51,289 nt of DNA from a virus. The notes under the pieces are model-generated. The model did no database searches. It saw nothing but the letters and a program-made list of their open reading frames with translations, and was not told the DNA's origin. The translations under genes and the position numbers were made by a program. The stretch lies in IMG/VR virus record IMGVR_UViG_3300018062_000001, positions 1 through 51,289 of that record, one strand, 5' to 3'. Position 1 is the first letter of the stretch. Every line of letters starts with the position of its first letter. Below, piece after piece: positions 7,379-14,521 of this stretch.

Positions 7379-8194
7379 ATGTCAGAACAAGATTTACTCG
7401 CAAATATGTTTCAATATATAGAAGGAGCTAAAAGAGCAGAAGATATTATAGCTGGAGATAGAATACATGCTGCTCTTTGTGGTCCATCTGGAACAGGTAA
7501 AACATATAATACATGTATATCAGCTAGAAAGCCTATATTTGTTGCTGATTTTGATGATAGAAGGGCATCTGTAGCACAACTACCGGAAGTAATCATAAAA
7601 ACTTATACTGACAAATATGATGATACTCCTGAAGCATGGGGGAACTTTGAACAGGATTTAGGAATTTTTGAAATGCTTAAACAAAGAACTCCTTCTGAAT
7701 TACCATTTAAATCATTAATACTTTCTAGTATAACATATTTGAGAAAATATGCAGAACATCAATCTCTTAAAGACTGTGCTTCAAAAATAAAATCTAGAGA
7801 ATTAAAAATAGGACAAGTAAAATATCTAATTCCTAAAGATTGGGATGCAGTTAATAGTGTTCAGCATATGTTAGAAACATTAATTGAAAGATTATATCGT
7901 CTTGATATAGATATATATGCTGAATTTCATATAAAACAAGAAAAAGATAAATCTAAATCAACACCAGAGAATCCAGTATATAAAGAAAGTTTTACTGTCG
8001 AACCGGAATATCTTGCTATGCTTCTTCCCAAATTTGATGAAGTTTATAGAACTTTTGTAGAGAATGGAGAATTTAAAATGCAAGTACGTCCTGATGCTTA
8101 TTTTGGAGCAAAATCGGCCTTAAGACCTAGTGAAGATATTGTAAAACAAGATATACAAGAAATGATTAAAAAATATCAAGATTCTTCCAAATAA
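7379..8194 (+). CDS. Sak4/RecA-like P-loop ATPase
   Basis: This 271-residue protein has Walker A GPSGTGKT (35-42) after IHAALC, and VADFDDRRASV (55-65) as the next strand, a pattern of phage AAA_24/Sak4 proteins. These assist annealing or strand exchange together with an SSB encoded nearby, as here. The expected Walker B Asp is replaced: FKSLILSSITYL (110-121) has Ser where the family usually has Asp (VIDS). The ATPase mechanism may therefore be altered. A GAGAAATAT site lies just before the ATG. Confidence 0.75.
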   Translation: MSEQDLLANMFQYIEGAKRAEDIIAGDRIHAALCGPSGTGKTYNTCISARKPIFVADFDDRRASVAQLPEVIIKTYTDKYDDTPEAWGNFEQDLGIFEMLKQRTPSELPFKSLILSSITYLRKYAEHQSLKDCASKIKSRELKIGQVKYLIPKDWDAVNSVQHMLETLIERLYRLDIDIYAEFHIKQEKDKSKSTPENPVYKESFTVEPEYLAMLLPKFDEVYRTFVENGEFKMQVRPDAYFGAKSALRPSEDIVKQDIQEMIKKYQDSSK

Positions 8195-8251
8195 ATTTTG
8201 GAGAATAATTGGCAGGAATAGCCTAAAAATCCATTAAAAAGGAGCTACAAT

Positions 8252-8776
8252 ATGTGTCCTGTTAGAATGGGTGTTGACCCAGAAACAACTAAAGCACCAA
8301 AACCAGTACCAGCAGGATGGTATGATTTAAAAGTAAAAGCACTTAGAGCAAAATACACCAAAGGAACAAAACCAGAGGATGGTAAAATTAACTATGAAAT
8401 CGATACGAATGTTGTATCAGCTCGCGATCCAAATCATAATGATTCCTTTGTTATGGTTAGAGCAAATAATGGTCCATTTCAAGGTTTTGCAGTAGTTGAT
8501 ATTTGTCATGGAGCTGGATTACATATAGAAAAAGATGGTAGTTGGCCCGGTGGTTTATCAGCATGGTCTTTTGATCCTAAAGACCCTGAAAATGTAGAAA
8601 AAGCTCAATACAAAGGCCCATTACTGGGAAGAGTCTTAAATGCTGAAGTAATTACAACGTCATGGGAAGGAAATGAAAGAAATTCAGTTAAACAAATAAG
8701 GTGTAAAGTACCGGATTGCGCTGTAAAATTTCCAGATATTAGACATAGACTGGATTTGCTTGGAAAGAATAAATAA
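8252..8776 (+). CDS. Putative single-stranded DNA-binding protein
   Basis: This 174-residue protein has a strong AAAAAGGAGCTACAAT ribosome binding site. The start of the fold (KPVPAGWYDLKVKALRAKYT, then KINYEIDTNVV) resembles DUF669-type phage SSB-like proteins, with a long beta-rich body (RANNGPFQGFAVVDICHGAG). Its position directly after a Sak4-like ATPase is the usual place for the partner SSB. The acidic tail typical of some SSBs is absent; the end is basic. The assignment rests mainly on the opening motif and context. Confidence 0.55.
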   Translation: MCPVRMGVDPETTKAPKPVPAGWYDLKVKALRAKYTKGTKPEDGKINYEIDTNVVSARDPNHNDSFVMVRANNGPFQGFAVVDICHGAGLHIEKDGSWPGGLSAWSFDPKDPENVEKAQYKGPLLGRVLNAEVITTSWEGNERNSVKQIRCKVPDCAVKFPDIRHRLDLLGKNK

Positions 8777-8804
8777 ATTTATTAAGTTTGTTTGCCAAGG
8801 CATT

Positions 8805-8863
8805 CTATTATTATGCTACAAGTATAGTGTTATGGGAGCATTATACTTAACCTGCAATAATAG
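8805..8863 (+). promoter_or_regulatory. Nested hairpin directly before a start codon
   Basis: CTATTATT (8805-8812) pairs with AATAATAG (8856-8863), and GC (8815-8816) with GC (8854-8855). AAGTATA (8820-8826) pairs with TATACTT (8842-8848) inside. The ATG at 8866 comes 2 bases after the outer arm, with no Shine-Dalgarno sequence in view. There is no T-run, so it is not a standard terminator. Confidence 0.4.
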
Positions 8864-8865
8864 AT

Positions 8866-9270
8866 ATGAGTCCTAGCAAACAACTGTCGCCTCTCAAGGT
8901 TACATATTACCTTATCACACACAGACATTATCGGGCATGGAGAGGAATCCCGATAATAAATTTTATGCCAATATATACAGAAAATGGATATAGAATAGAA
9001 ACATGGATTTGTCAAAGATGTTATTTTGAAAATACATGGGAATGTATATGTTGTATAGCATGTACTGGAAATAATATGCTAACAGAAGAAAGAATAAAAC
9101 AACTTGCTCATATTTCTAAAAAATTAGAACATATGATAGAAGTAGAAAAATTTTCACCCTTTACAGAAGAAGAAGAATTTCATTTAAGAACAATTTTATC
9201 ACAAGTAATTAGGAGACATACTTTATATGGCGGAACAAAAAGAAAAAATGAATCGTCAACAATATCTTGA
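8866..9270 (+). CDS. Hypothetical Cys-cluster protein
   Basis: This is a 134-residue protein. Residues 48-65 contain WICQRCYFENTWECICCIAC, six cysteines that suggest a metal site. The rest is helical and acidic (EERIKQLAHISKKLEHMIEV). The start used lies just after a hairpin and has no ribosome binding site; an internal ATG at 8966 is an alternative. It overlaps the next gene by 44 bases. Function unknown. Confidence 0.5.
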   Translation: MSPSKQLSPLKVTYYLITHRHYRAWRGIPIINFMPIYTENGYRIETWICQRCYFENTWECICCIACTGNNMLTEERIKQLAHISKKLEHMIEVEKFSPFTEEEEFHLRTILSQVIRRHTLYGGTKRKNESSTIS

Positions 9271-9550
9271 TGTTTTTAAAGATACTTGTGATGAAATGTT
9301 AAATCTTACAACTCGTAAAAATAATGATTATGGTGGTGTAACTGATCCATTTAAAAACTTTAGAGACTTTGGAGTTAAAGGTGTTTTAGTACGAATGTCA
9401 GATAAATTTGCTAGAATAAAAACAGCACTATGGGAAGAAAGAGAATTAAAAGTTGCAGATGAAGTTATTGAGGATACAATATTTGATCTTGCTGTTTATT
9501 CTGTGATTCTTAGAATTATATTAGAAGCTCAGAAAAATGGAACTTATTAA
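9227..9550 (+). CDS. Nucleotide modification associated domain 1 (DUF1599) protein
   Basis: This 107-residue protein matches the phage Nmad1/DUF1599 pattern: RKNNDYGGVTDPFKNFRDFG, GVLVRMSDKFARI and VADEVIEDTIFDLAVYSVIL. The family is linked by gene context to modified-nucleotide metabolism; its exact reaction is not established. A TAGGAGA site lies inside the upstream gene, supporting the overlapping start. The dCTP deaminase at 13750 is consistent with phage control of nucleotide pools. Confidence 0.85.
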   Translation: MAEQKEKMNRQQYLDVFKDTCDEMLNLTTRKNNDYGGVTDPFKNFRDFGVKGVLVRMSDKFARIKTALWEERELKVADEVIEDTIFDLAVYSVILRIILEAQKNGTY

Positions 9551-9728
9551 ACATCCAGATTTAGATCAAGTATTTCATGCCTGTCATTTAATACAATATT
9601 GTAATGATGCATTAAAAATATTTGAGTCTAAAATACATAAAGAGTCAAATGATAAATTATTTATTATGGTCGGTGTACTAGATTGGGTAACTGAATTACA
9701 CAGATTAATATATGTCTCTAATAAATAA
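9537..9728 (+). CDS. Hypothetical small protein
   Basis: This 63-residue helical protein overlaps the genes on both sides (14 and 17 bases), typical of a tightly coupled operon. HPDLDQVFHACHLIQYC contains two His and two Cys that could bind metal. No family is recognised. Confidence 0.5.
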   Translation: MELIKHPDLDQVFHACHLIQYCNDALKIFESKIHKESNDKLFIMVGVLDWVTELHRLIYVSNK

Positions 9729-10830
9729 CCAAGGATCCGAATCTAATCCTCTCTGGATTATTACAGGAACTCCTTATGAAAATGATGCCCCACAGAGCAC
9801 TATATTCTCTGGTGGTTTTGGATGGAATTGGAAAAAAATCTGGAGACTTTCAAATCTTCCCGAAGCTCATATTAGGTCTATATATCCTTGTCTTGGTTCT
9901 ACTTATGATCCTGCCACTATTCTTTATAAAACTCACGAGTTAATTAATCAACACAAACCAACATTTATTATATTATTAACAGATGAGTTACTTAACTATT
10001 TTGTACCAGAAACAACTCAAATAAAAGAGAAGAATTCTAGTATAAGAAAATGGGCAGGCTCTATCCTAAAGTGTGAAACACTACAATACGATCATTATAT
10101 TTTTTGTTGTCAACCACCAGACTATTTAACAAGAAATTGGGACGAACATGAAATAGCTGGATATATTGATCTAGGTCATGTAAAAGAAGAGTATGATTTT
10201 TACATCAAAAATAAATTTTTACAACCACCTCCAAGGCGCAGCCTTATAACTGCGCCTTCTTTTGGAGATTTAATTAATTTATTACAAGAGACACTTAATA
10301 AATTTTACAAAAAAGAACTTATATACATAAGTAATGATATTGAGACAATAAGACCAAAAGAAAAATCTTTTTATAGAAGAGAGATGAAACATCCCGGCTT
10401 GATTTATTGTACAGCAATAGCTTGGTCAAAAGATTTTTCTTTTAGTTTTAGTCTTTGGGATTATGAACCATTTCAATGCGTAAAAATCTGGCGTTTATTA
10501 GCAGAAATATTAGCAAATATTCCTCAAATTGGGCAAAATTATTTTGAATTCGATTCTCATTATTTAGAAAGAATGGGATTCAGAATTTGTCTTTCAAAAT
10601 GTCTTGATACACGTATAAGACACCATATTTTATGGCCCGGATTACCACATTCACTTCAATTTCAAACAAAACAGTATACAAGAGAGAAGTTTTATAAAGA
10701 TGAGGGGAAAAATTTTAGACTTGCCTTTAAAAAACAGTATATGGAATACAATGCAAAGGATAGTGCTGTTACTTTTGAGATAAAAGAGAAACAAGATGAA
10801 GAATTTTCAGAAAGAAAATGGCTCCAATAA
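9712..10830 (+). CDS. DNA polymerase A exonuclease subunit with UDG-like N-terminus
   Basis: This 372-residue protein holds the proofreading half of a split family A polymerase. Exo I is NDIET (Asp209, Glu211), Exo II is GQNYFEFDSHYL (Asn276, Asp281) and Exo III is YNAKDSAV (Tyr346-x3-Asp350), the DEDDy set for 3'-5' exonucleases. The N-terminal 150 residues (GTPYENDAPQSTIFSGG, then KPTFIILLTDELL) resemble the uracil-DNA-glycosylase-like domain seen in some phage polymerases. The polymerase domain is a separate gene at 12216, four genes downstream. The two products presumably assemble. Confidence 0.82.
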   Translation: MSLINNQGSESNPLWIITGTPYENDAPQSTIFSGGFGWNWKKIWRLSNLPEAHIRSIYPCLGSTYDPATILYKTHELINQHKPTFIILLTDELLNYFVPETTQIKEKNSSIRKWAGSILKCETLQYDHYIFCCQPPDYLTRNWDEHEIAGYIDLGHVKEEYDFYIKNKFLQPPPRRSLITAPSFGDLINLLQETLNKFYKKELIYISNDIETIRPKEKSFYRREMKHPGLIYCTAIAWSKDFSFSFSLWDYEPFQCVKIWRLLAEILANIPQIGQNYFEFDSHYLERMGFRICLSKCLDTRIRHHILWPGLPHSLQFQTKQYTREKFYKDEGKNFRLAFKKQYMEYNAKDSAVTFEIKEKQDEEFSERKWLQ

Positions 10831-11005
10831 TCATCATAGTAATAAAGTATTTATGGGACCAAATGGATTAATACATCCACCAAAACAAGAATTTAAACTA
10901 GGAAAGGGAATAAAAGTATTTTGTCATGCTTGTAATAAAGGATTTAAAAGTTTAGATGAGGGACAAATACATAATAAATCTAAGGAACATCTAAGGAACA
11001 TCTAA
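10796..11005 (+). CDS. C2H2 zinc-finger protein ending in tandem repeats
   Basis: This 69-residue protein overlaps the exonuclease gene by 35 bases. VFCHACNKGFKSLDEGQIHN (42-61) and the following KSKEH give a C-x2-C-x12-H-x5-H zinc finger of the U1 or C2H2 kind. The last codons and the stop lie inside a four-copy 11-bp repeat, so slippage would change the C-terminus. A later start at 10853 is possible, because the first one lacks a strong ribosome binding site. Confidence 0.6.
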   Translation: MKNFQKENGSNNHHSNKVFMGPNGLIHPPKQEFKLGKGIKVFCHACNKGFKSLDEGQIHNKSKEHLRNI

Positions 11006-11022
11006 GGAACATCTAAGGAACA
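10979..11022. repeat. Four tandem copies of an 11-bp unit
   Basis: TCTAAGGAACA is repeated four times without error (10979, 10990, 11001, 11012). The stop codon of the zinc-finger gene (11003-11005) falls inside copy three. Each copy holds AAGGA, a possible ribosome binding core, but the next ATG is 35 bases away. The repeat looks like replication slippage. Confidence 0.9.
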
Positions 11023-11056
11023 AAATAATATATTTAGAGAAAGGTATAAGTTTAAT

Positions 11057-11347
11057 ATGATAAAGGACATGAACGGTAATATTTTAGAAGTTGGTGATAA
11101 AATAATGGTAATGATACAAGGAGTTCAAAAGGCTACTATTACCAAAATAAATGAAGGTGGAATAGCAGTAAAAATTCCAGGTACAAATCAAGTTGTTCAA
11201 ACAGCTCCTGCTGTAACATTTGTACTTGATGAATTACAAAGTCCTATTCAACCAAATACGCCAATGATGGCATGGAAGGCTTATTTACCACCAGAGGAAA
11301 GAAATAAACCAGACAATAATGAGGGAAGTAAGAAAGATGTACAATAA
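11057..11347 (+). CDS. SH3-like small beta-barrel protein
   Basis: This is a 96-residue protein. DMNGNILEVGDKIMVMIQGV, ATITKINEGGIAVKIPG and VTFVLDEL form a five-strand KOW/SH3-like pattern, common in small phage proteins. A proline-rich linker and an acidic/basic tail (RNKPDNNEGSKKDVQ) follow. The ribosome binding site is weak (GAGAAAGG about 15 bases before). Function unknown. Confidence 0.6.
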   Translation: MIKDMNGNILEVGDKIMVMIQGVQKATITKINEGGIAVKIPGTNQVVQTAPAVTFVLDELQSPIQPNTPMMAWKAYLPPEERNKPDNNEGSKKDVQ

Positions 11348-11350
11348 ATC

Positions 11351-11536
11351 ATGAATAAAAATATGCAATTTTATTGTCTTAACTGTGAAGAAATGGTAGA
11401 TGTTACTCTTACTTTTAACGATAAGAATGAATTAGAAAATGTAACAGCTTGCCCAAAATGTAAATCACATAATTTCAGAGCTAGATTTTCTACAGATAGA
11501 AAAAATTGGTTTGGAGTTATTGGATCAAATGGATAA
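11351..11536 (+). CDS. Zinc-ribbon protein
   Basis: This is a 61-residue protein with two CxxC knuckles, CLNC (9-12) and CPKC (34-37), separated by strands VDVTLTFND and LENVTA. This is a rubredoxin-like zinc ribbon. It is translated three bases after the previous gene. Such proteins often bind nucleic acid or RNA polymerase; no target can be inferred. It is followed by the structured region 11543-11748. Confidence 0.65.
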   Translation: MNKNMQFYCLNCEEMVDVTLTFNDKNELENVTACPKCKSHNFRARFSTDRKNWFGVIGSNG

Positions 11537-11542
11537 TAACAA

Positions 11543-11748
11543 ACACCCTCGAAACTCAACCCGGTTTTGTTACGGAACGAGAAAACCACTTCAAGAGAGG
11601 GCAATATGCGCTATGCGATTATTTTAAAATCTATGCAACGCAGTTTCTACCCGGTTCTGCGACATAGGGAACGAGATAATCAACAAGAGCTAATTGATTT
11701 TGGTCTTTCTCGTTCCATAAAAAAATCGGGGATTTGTTTCGAGGGTGT
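11543..11748 (+). ncRNA. 206-nt nested structured RNA with a duplicated arm
   Basis: ACACCCTCGAAAC (11543-11555) pairs perfectly with GTTTCGAGGGTGT (11736-11748). Inside, GGAACGAGAAA (11574-11584) pairs with TTTCTCGTTCC (11706-11716). A second copy of the arm, GGAACGAGA (11668-11676), is preceded, like the first, by ACCCGGTT and can pair with the same target. So two alternative folds compete. No coding gene explains the region. It lies between the split polymerase genes and ends 15 bases before the ATG at 11763. Confidence 0.6.
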
Positions 11749-11762
11749 ATGGATATAAATAT

Positions 11763-12215
11763 ATGAATTTTATTAATGGAACTATTGGAATAGTTGGAAA
11801 TGAAGAAGCTAAATTTACTTCCTTAGGTCGTACTAGAGCTTTTGATAAGTTAGTACAATTAATTGATCGTCCAGAAATAATTAAAGTTGTTAGTGGTGGT
11901 TGTCATCTTGGTGGTATAGATAAATGGGCAATTCAAGTTGCCAGTGAATTAGGAAAGGAAATAGAAGAATTTTTACCAGAAAAATTACAGTGGGAAGGTG
12001 GATATAAACAACGTAATATTCAAATAGCAGAAGCTAGTGAAGAAGTACATTGTTTATCTGTAAACAAACTTCCAGAAAATTATTCTGGCATGAAATTTGA
12101 ATATTGTTATCATTGTCATAGAAACGATCATATTAAATCTGGTGGTTGTTGGACAATATTATATGCAAAAAGAATTGAACGAAAAGGATTTTTGTGGATT
12201 ATAGAGAATTTTTAA
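11763..12215 (+). CDS. SLOG/DUF2493-like Rossmann nucleotide-binding protein
   Basis: This 150-residue protein has GTIGIVGNEE at the start, VVSGGCHLGGIDKWAIQVAS in the middle, and KQRNIQIAEASEEVHCL. These match SLOG-superfamily (DUF2493/YspA-like) folds, which bind nucleotides or ligands. The C-terminus adds CYHCHRN and SGGCW, an extra metal site. An upstream in-frame ATG at 11745 lies within the outer RNA stem, so 11763 is preferred. Neither start has a clear ribosome binding site, which may reflect control by the preceding RNA. It ends exactly where the polymerase begins. Confidence 0.7.
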   Translation: MNFINGTIGIVGNEEAKFTSLGRTRAFDKLVQLIDRPEIIKVVSGGCHLGGIDKWAIQVASELGKEIEEFLPEKLQWEGGYKQRNIQIAEASEEVHCLSVNKLPENYSGMKFEYCYHCHRNDHIKSGGCWTILYAKRIERKGFLWIIENF

Positions 12216-13781
12216 ATGCGACAATACATTACCAGTTCTTATGAGCATGAACTAGCATATTATTTTCATCAAATAGATAATAGAGGTCTTTTATTAGACC
12301 ATAAAAAATTAGTAGAATTAAAAATAGCTTGCCAAAAAGAATTAAAAGATAATTGTGCTTATTTAAGTTCTCTTTGGTGTATTCCAGTTTATATAGGAAA
12401 AGAAAATGATCCTGATATTCCTGGTTCTTTAAATTTAAATAGTAAATCTAAACAATTATTACCAAGACTAAAAGATTTAGGTTATCAGGTTCCAAAAGTA
12501 CGACAGAGAGATCAAGAGTCTGGAGAGTATGAATTTAAAGATTCCGTAAATAAATTAGCTCTCCAAAAATTATTATCTGACCCATCTCTTTGGCCCATTA
12601 GTATTAATAATGCCGCAGGTGATGGAATAAAAAAACTTCTTGAAACTATAGAAGTTATTACATTTAGAAATAGATATATTAATGCCCGACTTTATAACAA
12701 CACATATTTCTCTAACTATGGCACAGCCTCAACAGTCACAGGTAGAAGAGGCTCTAAAAAGAATATATTTGGATTTGGCGGTAACGCACAGAATTTTCCA
12801 GCTAGAGGACGCTTATCCTCTTTATGGAAATCGTGTATCATTAGCAGACCAAGAAAAATATTCTTCTTTATTGACCAAATGCAGGCAGAAGATTGGCCTG
12901 TGCAGGCACTTTCAGCAAATTATAATGCCTTGGATGATATGCGAAGAGGAATTAATAGGCATTACAAATTCGCTTCTCTTATATTTGGCATTCCAGTTGA
13001 TGACCTTAAAAGAATTAGAGGAGATCATAATCATCCACAATATCTTGAAACAGAAATGCAATATAATCTTGGGAAACGCGGACGCCATGCGAATAATTAT
13101 GGAATGCAACCAACAAGATTATCCGAAATATTGGCAGCGGAAGGATATAGTATTCCCGCTACATCTGCAAATAAAAAGTTTAAATACATAAGTGGAATGT
13201 TGTCTCAACAACCTGAAGTGCTAACAACTAAATGGATTTTAGAAACTATTAATACTCTTGACCCCAATGTTAAAGCAATATTCCATAAATATATACAAGA
13301 TGAATTATCCAAATCCTCACATATGTTACGAACACCATTGGGACGGGAACGACAATTTTTTGGACTTCGCTCAGGTGAAAAGAATTATAATATATTTAAT
13401 GAAGCATTTGGATATATTCCACAAAGTACAGTTGGTGACAATACAGGTATTGCGATACGAGAATTGGAGTCTAGTTGTAGTTACAATGAATCTTCCACGG
13501 GAATTGTACAAGATGGACATGACTCGTTATGTCAGGAGCTATGTGATACTGAGAAAGAATTATTGCATGTTTTTAGAGAAACTAAAAAAGCATTTGACAG
13601 AGATATTGAATTTCACAATGGAATTATAATAAATATTCCAATAGAAGCAAAAATTGGATATGATTGGTGGAATACTGTAGAAATAGGTGGCGGTGTTAAT
13701 TATACAGAAGAAAATTTATTAAAGGCATATAAGGAGCTAAAAGAAAAATATGAGTGTCCTGTCAGCACAATCAATTCGTAG
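12216..13781 (+). CDS. DNA polymerase A, polymerase domain
   Basis: This 521-residue protein holds the palm, fingers and thumb of a family A DNA polymerase. TASTVTGRRGSKKNIF and GGNAQNFPARG (170-198) precede motif A, FFFIDQMQAEDW, with catalytic Asp220. Motif B is LGKRGRHANNYGM (285-297: Lys287, Tyr295-Gly296). Motif C is IVQDGHDSL (430-438), with His435-Asp436 followed by Ser instead of the usual Glu. The exonuclease domain is encoded separately at 9712. It has no gap from the SLOG gene. Split polymerases occur in some phages, and the products should interact. Confidence 0.92.
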   Translation: MRQYITSSYEHELAYYFHQIDNRGLLLDHKKLVELKIACQKELKDNCAYLSSLWCIPVYIGKENDPDIPGSLNLNSKSKQLLPRLKDLGYQVPKVRQRDQESGEYEFKDSVNKLALQKLLSDPSLWPISINNAAGDGIKKLLETIEVITFRNRYINARLYNNTYFSNYGTASTVTGRRGSKKNIFGFGGNAQNFPARGRLSSLWKSCIISRPRKIFFFIDQMQAEDWPVQALSANYNALDDMRRGINRHYKFASLIFGIPVDDLKRIRGDHNHPQYLETEMQYNLGKRGRHANNYGMQPTRLSEILAAEGYSIPATSANKKFKYISGMLSQQPEVLTTKWILETINTLDPNVKAIFHKYIQDELSKSSHMLRTPLGRERQFFGLRSGEKNYNIFNEAFGYIPQSTVGDNTGIAIRELESSCSYNESSTGIVQDGHDSLCQELCDTEKELLHVFRETKKAFDRDIEFHNGIIINIPIEAKIGYDWWNTVEIGGGVNYTEENLLKAYKELKEKYECPVSTINS

Positions 13782-14361
13782 ATTATGTAATCCACATTAT
13801 GCTTATGGTGGACCACTAACAGAAGAATGGAAAAGTAGGTTAGTATTTAAACCAATGCTTGATCCATTTTGTGAAGAAGAAAGAATAGAAATTGAAACTT
13901 TTAATGAAGAATTAAAATACGATAAAGAAAGAAAACAATATTTAAGTAATGGAGTTTTAAAAGTATCTCATGGTCTTGGTTCTGCTAGTTATTCTGTGAG
14001 ACTTGCACAAGATTTATGGTTGGGGTTACATTATATACCAAATAAATTACCACCAGAACATAAATATTTTGGACTTTTTTCTACTATGGAAAAATTTCAA
14101 ATGCCTAATAATATTTGTGCAACAGTCCATGATAAATCTACATGGGCTAGAAGAGGTCTTGCAGTACAAACTACCTTTATTGATCCGGGTTGGATAGGTT
14201 TTCTAACACTTGAAATTTCATATCATGGAGAGAATTATATACAAATTCCGAAGGGAACTGGAATAGCACAAATAGTATTTCACGAATTAGATGAAACTAC
14301 TGAGAATCCATATAAAGGGAAATATCAACACCAAGGAGAGAAGCCACAAAAAGCATTATGA
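13750..14361 (+). CDS. dCTP deaminase / dUTPase-like enzyme
   Basis: This 203-residue protein has the trimeric dCTP deaminase signature: HGLGSASYSVRLAQDLWL early, VHDKSTWARRGLAVQTTFI as the active-site segment, DPGWIGFLTLEI, and IPKGTGIAQIVFHEL. The Lys-Ser-x-x-x-Arg motif binds nucleotide. It would convert dCTP to dUTP and so help dTTP supply. It overlaps the polymerase gene by 32 bases, with AAGGAG inside that gene. It is larger at the N-terminus than many Dcd proteins. The alternative name is bifunctional Dcd/Dut; the two cannot be separated by eye. Confidence 0.85.
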   Translation: MSVLSAQSIRRLCNPHYAYGGPLTEEWKSRLVFKPMLDPFCEEERIEIETFNEELKYDKERKQYLSNGVLKVSHGLGSASYSVRLAQDLWLGLHYIPNKLPPEHKYFGLFSTMEKFQMPNNICATVHDKSTWARRGLAVQTTFIDPGWIGFLTLEISYHGENYIQIPKGTGIAQIVFHELDETTENPYKGKYQHQGEKPQKAL

Positions 14362-14510
14362 GTTTTTATAATCAAGATGAAGATGAAACTCAAATAAAAA
14401 ATTCAGTTCTTTATAATAGAGAAGAAAAAGAATATTTAAGAGAAATATTAATAGAATTGAAAATTATGAATCATAGAATAGATATGATATTATCACATTT
14501 ACCAGAATAA
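14358..14510 (+). CDS. Hypothetical small acidic helical protein
   Basis: This 50-residue gene overlaps the deaminase stop by 4 bases (ATGA). Nearly the whole product is helical (REEKEYLREILIELKIMNHR), a short coiled coil. It is followed by a good AAAGGA site for the next gene. Function unknown. Confidence 0.55.
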   Translation: MSFYNQDEDETQIKNSVLYNREEKEYLREILIELKIMNHRIDMILSHLPE

Positions 14511-14521
14511 AAAGGAAAGAA

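Noticed and set aside
10979-11022. CRISPR-like repeats
   Set aside because: The 11-bp units are directly adjacent with no spacers; this is a simple tandem repeat.
11567-11758. 63-codon open frame
   Set aside because: It runs through the nested RNA arms, has no ribosome binding site and an unlikely composition.
12682-13629. Two other plus-strand frames inside the polymerase gene
   Set aside because: They are shadows of the polymerase frame, which has the family motifs.
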